In this document: piece after piece, positions 16,996 through 25,598 of the stretch
Layout of the letters: each line of letters opens with the position of its first letter
Position numbering within the stretch: position 1 is the first letter of the stretch
NCBI RefSeq assembly: GCF_036013745.1
Contig: NZ_CP107880.1
Span: forward strand, 7,502,001 to 7,566,000
DNA: 64,000 bases
Direction: 5' to 3'
Origin: Streptomyces sp. NBC_00483
GTDB lineage: Bacteria > Actinomycetota > Actinomycetes > Streptomycetales > Streptomycetaceae
Notes under the pieces: model-generated
The model's database searches: none
Told to the model about the DNA's origin: nothing
What the model saw: the letters and a program-made list of their open reading frames with translations, nothing else
Translations under genes and position numbers: made by a program

Positions 16996-18216
16996 TCAGG
17001 GCTTCGTCAGCGTGACCTGGTCGGCCTGCTCCGAGGAATCGGCCCCGGACGAAGCGACCACGTCGGACCGGCGAGTGCCGCGGTCCATGGCGCCGCCCGC
17101 GAAGGCCAGTGCGAGGCCGGCGAGGGCGAGGGCCGCGCCCACGAGGGTGGGGGAGGTCCAGCCCCAGCCCGCCGAGATGGACAGGCCGCCGAGCCAGGCG
17201 CCGCCCGCGTTGGCGAGGTTGAAGGCGGAGTGGTTGGAGGCGGCCGCCATCGTCGGGGCCGCCTCCGCCTTGGCCATGAGGAGCATCTGTACGGGCGTCG
17301 TGATGAGGGAGCCCAGCGCTCCGACGAGGGTGATGACGATGAGCGCGGGCACCGTGCTGTGGACCGCGAAGTAGAACGCCACGAGCGCCGCGGCGAGCAG
17401 GGCGAGACCCGCGTACAGGGTCGGGCGCAGGGCGCGGTCCGTGAGCGGGCCCGCGATCAGCGTGCCCAGCGTCATGCCGACGCCGTAGAGCGCGAGGACC
17501 AGGGTGGTCGAGGAGTCGGAGATGCCCGTGACGTTCGTCAGCATGGGCACCAGGTAGCTGTAGACGGCGAAGAAGCCGCCGAATCCGACCACGGCCGTGG
17601 CCAGGCCGATCAGCACCTGCCGGTTGCCCATCGCCCGCAGCTCGTGCCGGATCCCGCTCTGCCCGCCGCGCGGCTGGTGCGGGACGAAGAGGGCGAGCGC
17701 CGCGAGGGCGGCACCGCCGATGACGGCGACCGCCCAGTAGGCGGAGCGCCACCCCAGGTGCTGGCCGAGGGCCGTGCTCGCCGGGACGCCGATGATGTTC
17801 GCGACGGTGAGCCCGAGGAACATCTTCGAGACGGCGCGCGCGGCCCGGTCGGGTGTGACGAGCCGGGACGCGACGACCGCGCCCACACCGAACAGCGCTC
17901 CGTGCGGCAGCCCCGCGAGGAAACGCGCGGCGAAGAGCAGGCCGAAGTTCGGGGCGAGCGCGGACGCGACGTTGCCGATCACGAACAGGCCGGACAGGAG
18001 CAGCAGTAGCCGCTTGTGGGGGATGCGCGCGCCGATGCCGGTCAGTACGGGGGCGCCGACGACGACACCGAGCGCGTACGCGGAGACGAGATTGCCGGCG
18101 TGCGGCACCGACACGTCGATGCCGTCGGCGATCTGGGGCAGCAGCCCCATCGTGGCGAACTCGGTGGTGCCGATGCCGAACGCGACAACAGCCAGGGCCA
18201 GGAGGGCCAGCGGCAT
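16996..18216 (-). CDS. MFS transporter (DHA1 group)
   Basis: A 406-residue, 12-helix major facilitator. The start MPLALLALAVVAFGIGTTEF is typical of the AraJ/YdhP sugar-efflux or drug-efflux subgroup, in which GTTEF in helix 1 is conserved; RFLAGLPHGALFGVG is the helix-4 motif and LGWRSAYW precedes helix 6. The C-terminal tail is hydrophilic. ATG 18214-18216 fits the beginning of helix 1 better than the far upstream frame extension. It converges on the ABC permease and is divergent from the MpaB-type gene. Substrate unknown; efflux of small sugars or drugs is suggested by subgroup only. Confidence 0.9.
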   Translation of the reverse strand: MPLALLALAVVAFGIGTTEFATMGLLPQIADGIDVSVPHAGNLVSAYALGVVVGAPVLTGIGARIPHKRLLLLLSGLFVIGNVASALAPNFGLLFAARFLAGLPHGALFGVGAVVASRLVTPDRAARAVSKMFLGLTVANIIGVPASTALGQHLGWRSAYWAVAVIGGAALAALALFVPHQPRGGQSGIRHELRAMGNRQVLIGLATAVVGFGGFFAVYSYLVPMLTNVTGISDSSTTLVLALYGVGMTLGTLIAGPLTDRALRPTLYAGLALLAAALVAFYFAVHSTVPALIVITLVGALGSLITTPVQMLLMAKAEAAPTMAAASNHSAFNLANAGGAWLGGLSISAGWGWTSPTLVGAALALAGLALAFAGGAMDRGTRRSDVVASSGADSSEQADQVTLTKP

Positions 18217-18465
18217 GGTGCAGGAAGCCTTTCGAAGAACGGGGAGGCCGGTCCCTGGGACAGAGATCGGCCGACAACTCGTGCAGCAGCAGGACGGACC
18301 CGCGCATTCCGCGATCGCCCCGCGCGTCCCCGTGACCTCGGTCACCCCGCGCCCCGTGACCGGGCGTCGTCGGTCTTGATCCTTGAAGGCAGCCGTACGA
18401 AGGTGGGGCGGCGGGCACGTCGGGGACACGGCCCTGTCGTGCGTCAAGGCCCAGGGAGGACCAGC

Positions 18466-19347
18466 GTGCGGCGCGACCACTGGATCCGACAGATCAGCCG
18501 GCTCGATCCCGACACCGACTACCACGAGATCTACGGCATCAGCTCGTCGTACGAGTTCCCCTGGGACACCATGCAGGCCCTCGGGTTCGCCCTCTACCGG
18601 ACGTACGCGGTGCCGAGCATCGGTCAACTCCTCGGCCGGACCGGCGAGTTCACCGAGCGCGCGCAGAAGCGGTACGACGACACCGTGCTCATCCTCGACG
18701 CGGTCGGCGAGCACGGTCCCGACGTGGGGGAGGGGCGCGAGGCGGTGCGCCGGATGAACCGGATGCACGGCGCCTACGACATCTCCAACGACGACTACCG
18801 CTACGTCCTTTCGACCTTCGTCGTCGTGCCCAAACGCTGGATGGACGCCTACGCGTGGCGGCCGTACTCGCCGCGCGAGGTGCGCGCCGCGACCAACTAC
18901 TACCGGGACCTCGGCCGGCGGATGAACATCAAGGACATCCCGGAGACGTACGAGGAGTTCGAGCGCCTCATGGACGACTACGAGCGCCGCCACTTCGCGT
19001 ACGACCCGGGCGGGCACGCGGTCTCCGAGGCGACGCTCGACCTGATGGCGTCCTGGTACCCGGGCCCGCTCGGCACCGCCGCGCGCCGGGCCTCCGTCTG
19101 TCTGATGGACCCTCCGCTGCGCGCCGCGTTCGGCTACAAGGACCCGAACCCGACCGTCGAGCGGGTGGTGCGCGGCGGGCTCAGGATGCGCGGCCGGTTC
19201 GTCCGCCTCCTTCCGGCGCGCGGCACACCGCAGCACGGCCGGGACAGCAGCACGGTGCGCGGCTATCCGAACGGGTACCGGATCGCCGACCTCGGCACGT
19301 TCCCCGGCCGTGAGCCCGCGGAGGAGGCCCGACACTCGCACGGGTGA
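18466..19347 (+). CDS. MpaB/latex-clearing-type oxygenase family protein (DUF2236)
   Basis: A 293-residue soluble helical protein. RRDHWIRQISRLDPDTDYHEIY, EFPWDTMQALGFALYRTYAVPSI and VRRMNRMHGAYDI followed by YRYVLSTFVVVPKRWMDAY match the DUF2236 family that contains the heme-dependent Lcp rubber oxygenase and the fungal MpaB oxygenase; the conserved Arg/His pair in RMNRMHG would lie near a heme. GTG 18466 follows AGGGAGGA by 5-6 bases, while the longer frame upstream lacks a site. Family membership is fairly clear; whether it binds heme and which substrate it oxidises is not known. Confidence 0.85.
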   Translation: MRRDHWIRQISRLDPDTDYHEIYGISSSYEFPWDTMQALGFALYRTYAVPSIGQLLGRTGEFTERAQKRYDDTVLILDAVGEHGPDVGEGREAVRRMNRMHGAYDISNDDYRYVLSTFVVVPKRWMDAYAWRPYSPREVRAATNYYRDLGRRMNIKDIPETYEEFERLMDDYERRHFAYDPGGHAVSEATLDLMASWYPGPLGTAARRASVCLMDPPLRAAFGYKDPNPTVERVVRGGLRMRGRFVRLLPARGTPQHGRDSSTVRGYPNGYRIADLGTFPGREPAEEARHSHG

Positions 19348-19411
19348 CGGATGCGGGTGACGGACGCGGGGACAGATGCTGGACGCGCGTAGAACTCATC
19401 GGGCGGGCCTC

Positions 19412-19429
19412 TTGCCAAGCCTCCGTGGG
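19412..19429 (+). promoter_or_regulatory. Element shared with the aminotransferase upstream region
   Basis: TTGCCAAGCCTCCGTGG closely matches TTGGCAAGCCCTCCGTTG at 3768-3785, about 140 bases before the aminotransferase start. Here it lies about 75 bases before the LLM oxidoreductase. A shared regulator site is possible. Confidence 0.35.
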
Positions 19430-19500
19430 AAGTCCAGGATTGTGGCTTTCAATGGCGGCTCGGCACCCGGAACTCGGCACTCGAACACGAGGGGCTCCCC

Positions 19501-20523
19501 ATGGACTTCGGACTCGTCCTGCAGACCGACCCGCCCGCCTCCGCGGTCGTGGATCTGATGAAACGCGCGGAGCGCTCCGGCTTCACGTACGGGTGGACGT
19601 TCGACTCGGCCGTGCTGTGGCAGGAGCCGTTCGTCATCTACAGCCGGATCCTCGCGGAGACCGAGCGGCTGACCGTGGGCCCGATGGTCACCAACCCGGG
19701 CACGCGCACGTGGGAGGTCACCGCCTCGACCTTCGCGACGCTCAACGACATGTACGGCAACCGCACGGTGTGCGGCATCGGGCGCGGCGACTCCGCGATG
19801 CGGGTCGCCGGACGCAAGCCGAACACCCTCGCCCGGATCAGCGACGCGATGAAGGTCATCCGCGCGCTCGGCCGCGGTGACGAGGCGGACCTCGGCGGCG
19901 GCTCGGTCGTCCGGTTCCCCTGGGTGCGCGAAGGCGCCGAACTCCCCGTCTGGATGGCCGCGTACGGGCCCAAGGCGCTCAAGATGGCCGGCGAGGAGGC
20001 CGACGGGTTCATCCTCCAACTCGCCGACCCGTTCCTCACCGAGTGGATGATCAAGGCGGTGCGGGACGCGGCGAAGGAGGCGGGCCGCGACCCCGCCTCG
20101 GTCAAGATCTGCGTCGCCGCGCCCGCGTACGTCACGGAGGTCGACACACCGGCCGCGCTCGACCACGCGCGCGAGCAGTGCCGCTGGTTCGGCGGCATGG
20201 TCGGCAACCACGTGGCCGACCTGGTGGCCAGGTACGGCGCGCACTCCGGGATGGTGCCGGACGCGCTGACGGAGTACATCAAGGCGCGCGAGGGGTACGA
20301 CTACGCGCACCACGGCCGCTCCGGGAACCCGGACACGGCGTTCGTGCCCGACGAGATCGTGGACCGCTTCTGTCTGCTCGGCCCGCCCGCCGCACACCTC
20401 GAACGGCTGGAAGCGCTCCGGGAGTTGGGCGTCGACCAGTTCGCCGTGTACGCCATGCACGACGCGAAGGAGGCGGTGATCGAGGCGTACGGCAGGGACG
20501 TGATCCCCGCGCTGAACGGATAA
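19501..20523 (+). CDS. LLM-class (luciferase-like) oxidoreductase, F420-dependent type
   Basis: A 340-residue TIM-barrel flavin/F420 oxidoreductase. MDFGLVLQTDPPASAVVDLM is the first strand, TVGPMVTNPGTR follows, and GIGRGDSAMRVAG with LPVWMAAYGPKALKMAGEEADG provides the cofactor-binding strands of the TIGR03842-like group. Methylenetetrahydromethanopterin reductase is the nearest well-known relative. GAGGGG lies six to eight bases before the ATG. It precedes NCS1 permease and hydantoin-related genes; such LLM genes are usually linked to dihydropyrimidinase, so a reductive step in pyrimidine or hydantoin metabolism is a reasonable inference. Reaction unproven. Confidence 0.88.
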   Translation: MDFGLVLQTDPPASAVVDLMKRAERSGFTYGWTFDSAVLWQEPFVIYSRILAETERLTVGPMVTNPGTRTWEVTASTFATLNDMYGNRTVCGIGRGDSAMRVAGRKPNTLARISDAMKVIRALGRGDEADLGGGSVVRFPWVREGAELPVWMAAYGPKALKMAGEEADGFILQLADPFLTEWMIKAVRDAAKEAGRDPASVKICVAAPAYVTEVDTPAALDHAREQCRWFGGMVGNHVADLVARYGAHSGMVPDALTEYIKAREGYDYAHHGRSGNPDTAFVPDEIVDRFCLLGPPAAHLERLEALRELGVDQFAVYAMHDAKEAVIEAYGRDVIPALNG

Positions 20524-20645
20524 CGCTGAACGGATGACACGGCCCGCGATCGAGCGTGCGCAACCCCCGTACCAGGCAAGGCAGTTGACGGCATCCGTAC
20601 CCGCACGGCCGCTGTTCCCGTCTCCCCGAGCAGAACGGACTGCCC

Positions 20646-22157
20646 ATGACCGACACCGCCCCGAGAGCGCCCCTGCCCGCGGTGGAGCTCGCCGCCGACG
20701 CCTATCCGGCCGACAGCCCCTACGCCAATGAGGACCTGCGCCCGGTCCCGCTCGCCGACCGCCGCTGGACCACGTACAACTTCGTGGCCCTGTGGATCGG
20801 GATGGCGCACTGCATCCCGTCGTGGACGCTTGCGTCCGGGCTCGTCGCGCTGGGCATGGACTGGAAGCAGGCGGTCCTCACCATCGCCCTGGCGAACGTC
20901 ATCGTTCTGGCCCCCATGCTGCTGACCGGGCACGCCGGGCCCAAGTACGGCATCCCCTTCCCGGTCCTGGCGCGGGCCGGCTTCGGTGTGCGCGGCGCCA
21001 ATCTGCCCGCGATGGTGCGGGCCGCGGTGGCCTGTTGCTGGTTCGGCATCCAGACGTGGATCGGCGGCCAGGGGATCTTCGTGCTCCTCGGGAAGATCTT
21101 CGGAGGGTGGACGGGGGCGGCCGAGGTCGGCGGCTATCCGTGGACCCTCTGGCTCTGCTTCTTCGTCTTCTGGGTCCTCGAACTCGCCATCATCTACCGG
21201 GGGATGGAGACGCTGCGCCGCTTCGAGAACTGGGCGGCGCCGTTCGTGCTCGTCGGCGCGGTGGTGCTGCTGGTGTGGATCGCCAACAAGGCGGGCGGCT
21301 TCGGTCCGTTGCTGCACGAACCGTCGAAGGTCGGCTGGGGCCCGGACTTCTGGAAGGTCTTCTTCCCCGGCCTGATGGGCATGATCGGCTTCTGGTCCAC
21401 GCTGTCGTTGAACATCCCGGACTTCACGCGCTTCGGTAAGGGGCAGCGGGCGCAGGTCTGGGGGCAGACCCTTGGCCTGCCGACGACGATGACCCTGTTC
21501 GCGCTGATGTCGGTCCTGGTGACGGCGGGCTCGGAGAAGGTCTACGGGGTGCCCATCTGGGACCCGGTGGCGCTGGCGGGCAAGACGGACAACGTGTTCG
21601 GGCTGCTCTTCGCGCTGATCACGGTCTTCGTGGCGACGATCTCGGTGAACGTCGCGGCCAACGTGGTGTCACCCGCGTACGACTTGGCGAACCTGGCCCC
21701 GAAGCTCATCAGCTTCCGCGCCGGCGCGATCATCACGGGCGTGCTGGGTGTCCTCGTCATGCCGTGGAAGCTCACGTCCACGCCCGAGTTGTACATCTTC
21801 ACGTGGCTCGGCCTGGTCGGCGGGCTGCTCGGCACGGTCGCGGGCATCCTGATCGCCGACTACTGGATCGTGCGGCGGACGGTGCTGCACCTCGCCGATC
21901 TGTATGTACGGGACGGGCGTTACTGGTACCGCGGCGGCTGGAACTGGCGCGCCGTCCTCGCCTTCGCGGTCGGGGGCGTGCTGGCCGTCGGCGGCTCGTA
22001 CTCGACGGTGAACGCCAAGGGCGAGAAGGCGGGGCCGTTCCCCGTGGACGGACTGATCCCCTTCCTCAAACCGCTGGCCGACTACGGCTGGGCCGTGGGC
22101 CTCACGGCATCGCTCGTGCTGTACACGGTGCTGATGGCGGGGCAGCGGCGGGACTGA
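20646..22157 (+). CDS. NCS1-family nucleobase/hydantoin permease, copy 1
   Basis: A 503-residue membrane protein with about 12 helices. The hydrophilic start ends at RPVPLADRRWTTYNFVALWIGMAHCIPSW, the NCS1 helix-1 signature; CCWFGIQTWIGGQGIF (helix 3) has the GIQTW motif that contacts the substrate in Mhp1 and related carriers, and TLSLNIPDFTRF (helix 6 region) is equally conserved. It follows the LLM gene by 120 bases and probably imports uracil, allantoin or a hydantoin with Na+ or H+. The ATG follows AGAACGGACTGCCC, a weak site. One of two consecutive NCS1 genes; about 35-40 % alike by eye. Confidence 0.92.
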   Translation: MTDTAPRAPLPAVELAADAYPADSPYANEDLRPVPLADRRWTTYNFVALWIGMAHCIPSWTLASGLVALGMDWKQAVLTIALANVIVLAPMLLTGHAGPKYGIPFPVLARAGFGVRGANLPAMVRAAVACCWFGIQTWIGGQGIFVLLGKIFGGWTGAAEVGGYPWTLWLCFFVFWVLELAIIYRGMETLRRFENWAAPFVLVGAVVLLVWIANKAGGFGPLLHEPSKVGWGPDFWKVFFPGLMGMIGFWSTLSLNIPDFTRFGKGQRAQVWGQTLGLPTTMTLFALMSVLVTAGSEKVYGVPIWDPVALAGKTDNVFGLLFALITVFVATISVNVAANVVSPAYDLANLAPKLISFRAGAIITGVLGVLVMPWKLTSTPELYIFTWLGLVGGLLGTVAGILIADYWIVRRTVLHLADLYVRDGRYWYRGGWNWRAVLAFAVGGVLAVGGSYSTVNAKGEKAGPFPVDGLIPFLKPLADYGWAVGLTASLVLYTVLMAGQRRD

Positions 22158-22230
22158 GCGGCCCCGCACCACCCTCTGCACCTCCCCGTGCGTCCTTTTC
22201 CGATCCAGATTCTGTGACCTGGCTCATTGA

Positions 22231-22281
22231 CGGACCCGCACTTCATCAGGTTTGGTATACCAAACCGGGAGTGCGGGTCCG
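22231..22281. promoter_or_regulatory. Nested 51-bp palindrome (GntR-type operator and/or terminator)
   Basis: Inner element GGTTTGGTATACCAAACC (22249-22266) is a perfect 18-bp palindrome. It is flanked by perfect 12-base arms CGGACCCGCACT (22231-22242) and AGTGCGGGTCCG (22270-22281). The TTTGGTATACCAAA core resembles sites of GntR/FadR-type repressors. The full structure could also fold as a strong hairpin that terminates transcription after the first NCS1 gene. About 80 bases downstream lies the promoter of the second. Confidence 0.75.
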
Positions 22282-22362
22282 CCGCGTGTGCGGATCGCCA
22301 AATGCCCGAATTGGGCGGTCAGTTCACCCGTGAGGAATCGGTGTTTTCTTCGCGTACACCTC

Positions 22363-22391
22363 TTGATTACCGCAAAACTGGCCCGTAGCGT
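22363..22391 (+). promoter_or_regulatory. Sigma-70-type promoter for the second NCS1 operon
   Basis: TTGATT (22363-22368), a 17-base spacer and TAGCGT (22386-22391) give a good vegetative promoter, about 63 bases before the ATG at 22454. Confidence 0.5.
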
Positions 22392-22453
22392 CTTCCCGCC
22401 AAGAGGAAACCAAGTTCCTCATCGCGGAAAATGTGGACATCCAGGAGCGCGTC

Positions 22454-23944
22454 ATGGCTGCCGTGCACGAACAGACCCCCACCGCCGGTGTCGACGGGCC
22501 CGCCCGCACCAGTCCAGGTCTCTACAGTCCCGATCTGGCCCCCACCAAGAAGGAGGGGCGCCGCTGGGGCGCGTACAACGTCTTCACGCTATGGGGCAAC
22601 GACGTGCACAGCCTGGGCAACTACGCCTTCGCCGTGGGCCTGTTCGCGCTCGGGCTCAGCGTCTGGCAGATCCTGATCGCCTTCGCGGTCGCCTCCGCCC
22701 TGCTCTTCGGACTCCTCACGCTCTCCGGCTACATGGGCCAGAAGACCGGCGTCCCCTTCCCGGTGATGAGCCGGATCGCCTTCGGTACCCGCGGGGCGCA
22801 GATCCCCGCGGCCGTGCGCGGCGCCGTCGCCATCGCCTGGTTCGGCATCCAGACGTATCTCGCCGCCGTCGTGCTCGGCGCCGTGATCAAGAAGCTGGCG
22901 CCCGGCGCCGCCTCGCTCGACCACAACTCGATCCTGGGCCTGTCCACCCTCGGCTGGATCACCTTCCTGACCCTCTGGGTCATCCAGGTCGTGATCGTCA
23001 GCTACGGCATGGAACTCATCCGCAAGTACATGGCGTTCGCCGCGCCCACCATCCTCATCACGATGTGCGCGCTCGCCGCCTGGATCTTCGTCAAGGCGGA
23101 CATGTCCATCGCGGTCTCCACCGGCTCCGCGCCCACCGGGCTCGACGCCTGGCGGCAGATCCTGGAATCCGCCGCGCTCTGGGTCGTCATCTACGGCACC
23201 TTCGTCCTGAACTTCTGCGACTTCACCCGCTCCGCGAAGAGCCGCCGCGCCATCGTCGCGGGCAACCTGGTCGGCATCCCGCTCAACATGCTCTTCTTCG
23301 CCGGCATCGTCGTCGTGCTCTCCGGCGGCCAGTTCAAGATCAACGGTGCGGTCATCTCCGGCCCCGAGGACATCGTCGCGACCATCCCGAGCACCCCGCT
23401 GATGGTCCTCGCCTCCTTGGCCTTCATCGTCCTGACCATCGCGGTGAACCTGCTCGCGAACTTCGTCGCGCCGGTCTACACGCTGGTCAACCTGTTCCCG
23501 CGCAAGCTGAACTTCCGCAAGGCCGGCATCGTCAGCGCCGTCATCGGGCTCGTCATCCTGCCCTGGAACCTCTACAACAGCCCGACCGTCGTGAACTACT
23601 TCCTCGGTGGACTCGGCGCCCTGCTCGGCCCCGCCTTCGGTGTCGTCATGGCCGACTACTGGCTGGTGCGCAAGACGCGGGTCAACGTGCCCGACCTCTA
23701 CACCGATGCCGTCGACGGCGACTACCACTACCGTTCCGGGTTCCACCTGCGGGCCGTCGGCGCGTTCGCCCCGTCCGCCGCCATCGCGGTCGTCATCGCC
23801 CTCGTACCCGCGTTCAAGTCGCTCTCCGGGTTCTCCTGGTTCATCGGCGCCGGTCTCGCCGCGCTGCTCTACGTCGCCGTCGCGGACCGCAGCCGCACCG
23901 CGAACGACGTGGACGGCGAGGAGATCGCCGTTCCCGCCGCCTGA
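22454..23944 (+). CDS. NCS1-family nucleobase/hydantoin permease, copy 2
   Basis: A 496-residue carrier with about 12 helices. RRWGAYNVFTLWGNDVHSLGNYAF replaces the helix-1 motif of copy 1, WFGIQTYLAAVVLGA is the helix-3 substrate region (Tyr instead of Trp after GIQT), and FVLNFCDFTRSAKSRR is the conserved helix-6 segment. ATG 22454 has CAGGAG six bases upstream; the in-frame GTG 22433 does not. The different GIQT(W/Y) residue suggests a different substrate from copy 1. The gene is followed 59 bases later by the racemase-like gene and has its own promoter and palindromic operator, so it is separately regulated. Confidence 0.92.
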   Translation: MAAVHEQTPTAGVDGPARTSPGLYSPDLAPTKKEGRRWGAYNVFTLWGNDVHSLGNYAFAVGLFALGLSVWQILIAFAVASALLFGLLTLSGYMGQKTGVPFPVMSRIAFGTRGAQIPAAVRGAVAIAWFGIQTYLAAVVLGAVIKKLAPGAASLDHNSILGLSTLGWITFLTLWVIQVVIVSYGMELIRKYMAFAAPTILITMCALAAWIFVKADMSIAVSTGSAPTGLDAWRQILESAALWVVIYGTFVLNFCDFTRSAKSRRAIVAGNLVGIPLNMLFFAGIVVVLSGGQFKINGAVISGPEDIVATIPSTPLMVLASLAFIVLTIAVNLLANFVAPVYTLVNLFPRKLNFRKAGIVSAVIGLVILPWNLYNSPTVVNYFLGGLGALLGPAFGVVMADYWLVRKTRVNVPDLYTDAVDGDYHYRSGFHLRAVGAFAPSAAIAVVIALVPAFKSLSGFSWFIGAGLAALLYVAVADRSRTANDVDGEEIAVPAA

Positions 23945-24003
23945 CCTCGCTCCCACAACTCAGCACAACTAGAAGCACAACAAGAAGAAAGCTGTAGCCC
24001 GCC

Positions 24004-24729
24004 ATGCGCATTCTCGTCTGCAACGTCAACACCACCGAGGACATGACCGAGAGCATCGGTGCGCAGGCCAGGGCCGTGGCCTCGCCGGGCACCGAGATCG
24101 TGCCGCTCACCCCGGCGTTCGGCCCCGACTCCTGCGAGGGCAACTACGAGAGCTACCTGGCCGCGATCGCCGTCATGGAGACGGTCCGCGCCTACCCGGA
24201 GCCCTTCGACGCCGTCGTGCAGGCGGGCTACGGCGAGCACGGCCGCGAGGGGCTCCAGGAGCTCCTCGACGTCCCGGTCGTCGACATCACGGAGGCCGCC
24301 GCGAGCACCGCCCAGTACCTCGGCCACAAGTACTCCGTGGTGACCACGCTCGACCGGGCCGTGCCGCTCATCGAGGACCGCCTCAAGCTGGCCGGGCTCA
24401 CCGACCGCCTCGCCTCCGTACGCGCCAGTGGCCTCGCCGTGCTGGACCTCGAACGCGATCCGGACGCCGCCGTGAAGGCCATCGTCGAGCAGTCCGCGCG
24501 GGCCGTGGAGGACGACCGGGCCGAGGTCATCTGCCTGGGCTGCGGCGGCATGGCGGGCCTCGCGGACGAGGTCAAGGCGCGTACGGGCGTGCCCGTCGTC
24601 GACGGTGTCGCCGCAGCCGTGACCGTGGCCGAGTCACTCGTCCGGATGGGCCTGACCACGTCGAAGGTGCGCACGTACGCGCCGCCGCGCCCCAAGACGT
24701 TCAAGAACTGGCCGCCGCGCCAGGGCTGA
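24004..24729 (+). CDS. Asp/Glu/hydantoin racemase family protein
   Basis: A 241-residue protein of the aspartate/glutamate/hydantoin racemase fold. The N-terminus MRILVCNVNTTEDMT and EAAASTAQYLGHKYSVVTT match hydantoin/allantoin racemases. These use two cysteines. The second is present in ICLGCGGMAGL, but the position of the first, usually in an ACFGDPG-like motif, reads AGYGEHG, with Gly for Cys. It may therefore be a one-base racemase, a decarboxylase or isomerase relative, or have another role. It follows NCS1 copy 2, so it probably acts on the imported compound. Confidence 0.85.
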   Translation: MRILVCNVNTTEDMTESIGAQARAVASPGTEIVPLTPAFGPDSCEGNYESYLAAIAVMETVRAYPEPFDAVVQAGYGEHGREGLQELLDVPVVDITEAAASTAQYLGHKYSVVTTLDRAVPLIEDRLKLAGLTDRLASVRASGLAVLDLERDPDAAVKAIVEQSARAVEDDRAEVICLGCGGMAGLADEVKARTGVPVVDGVAAAVTVAESLVRMGLTTSKVRTYAPPRPKTFKNWPPRQG

Positions 24730-24730
24730 C

Positions 24731-25390
24731 TCAGGAGCCCTTGCCGAGCGAGGCCGCCGCGTCCCCGGCGGCCTTGCGGGCGCCTCTGATCACGGTGTCG
24801 TTCGACGGCGCGCCCTTCGACTCGAAGTCGCTGCCGTTGTAGGTGACGGTCAGCAGCATGTTCCCCGTGCGGACCGTCACGACGGACTCGCGGGTGTCCT
24901 GCTTGTTCTTCGTCGTGAGCGAGCTCGTCACACGCGCCTCGTCCCCGAGGCCCTTGAGCGGGCTGGTCCGCTTCTCGCCGTCCCCGGCCGCGAACGCCTT
25001 CTTCGCCAGGTCGTCGGAGTCCTTCACCTCGAAGGAGACGTCGAGCCAGCGGTAGTCGTACCCCTTCAGGGCGCTCCACGAGCAGCCGCGGCGGACCGAC
25101 TCGTCGGTGGCCGACAGCTCCTTGCCCGCCGTCTTGGCGTCCGGCACGAGGGACTTGACCGTCGAGGTGGGCAGCGCCTCACAGGGGGCCGGGGGCTGCT
25201 GATAAGTCTTCGAGGCCACGGACTCACCGGGCTCGTCGGGCGCCGAGGACGACTGCGGCGCCGACTCGGATGCGTCCTTGCTCGCGGACTGCTCCGCCAT
25301 GGGGCCCGAATAGGCCCAGCCCGCGCAGGCGAGCACGGCGACGGGCAGCAGGCGGGCGGTCAGGGTGACCGGCAGCGGGAGAGACCGCAC
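24731..25390 (-). CDS. Putative lipoprotein, DUF3558-like
   Basis: A 219-residue exported protein. The GTG start is followed by RSLPLPVTLTARLLPVAVLAC, a short basic plus hydrophobic leader ending in a lipobox-like VLAC (Cys near residue 22). A Ser/Ala/Pro-rich linker leads to PCEALPTSTVKSLVPDA and RRGCSWSAL, two cysteines that would form the disulfide typical of DUF3558 domains, then a helical C-terminus. The role is unknown; such lipoproteins are common in actinomycete envelopes. Stop codon nearly abuts the stop of the racemase-like gene (convergent). Confidence 0.72.
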   Translation of the reverse strand: MRSLPLPVTLTARLLPVAVLACAGWAYSGPMAEQSASKDASESAPQSSSAPDEPGESVASKTYQQPPAPCEALPTSTVKSLVPDAKTAGKELSATDESVRRGCSWSALKGYDYRWLDVSFEVKDSDDLAKKAFAAGDGEKRTSPLKGLGDEARVTSSLTTKNKQDTRESVVTVRTGNMLLTVTYNGSDFESKGAPSNDTVIRGARKAAGDAAASLGKGS

Positions 25391-25598
25391 GGCGTACGTC
25401 CCTTACGTCAGGGTGGACGGGGGGACGGTCAGTCTCACATGAGTTGCTGTGTGCGGATACCGCCACTTCCGTCACCGTGACATCACGCTGGGGCGTCGCT
25501 GCGGCAGGTCCGCGGGAACACGGGGGCGGACCGGTAGGATCCGCAAACGTTGTTGGAGGCTGCGGGCACTGGGCCCGCCGAGGTGGTTGGGGGTCGGC

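Noticed and set aside
9220..19500. Integrative element or prophage as cause of the cluster split
   Set aside because: No integrase, tRNA target, direct-repeat ends or transposase visible; only the gene content is foreign to the cluster.
20524..20545. Short duplicated CTGAACGGAT next to the LLM stop
   Set aside because: A 10-base duplication at a gene end; too short to mean more than slippage.
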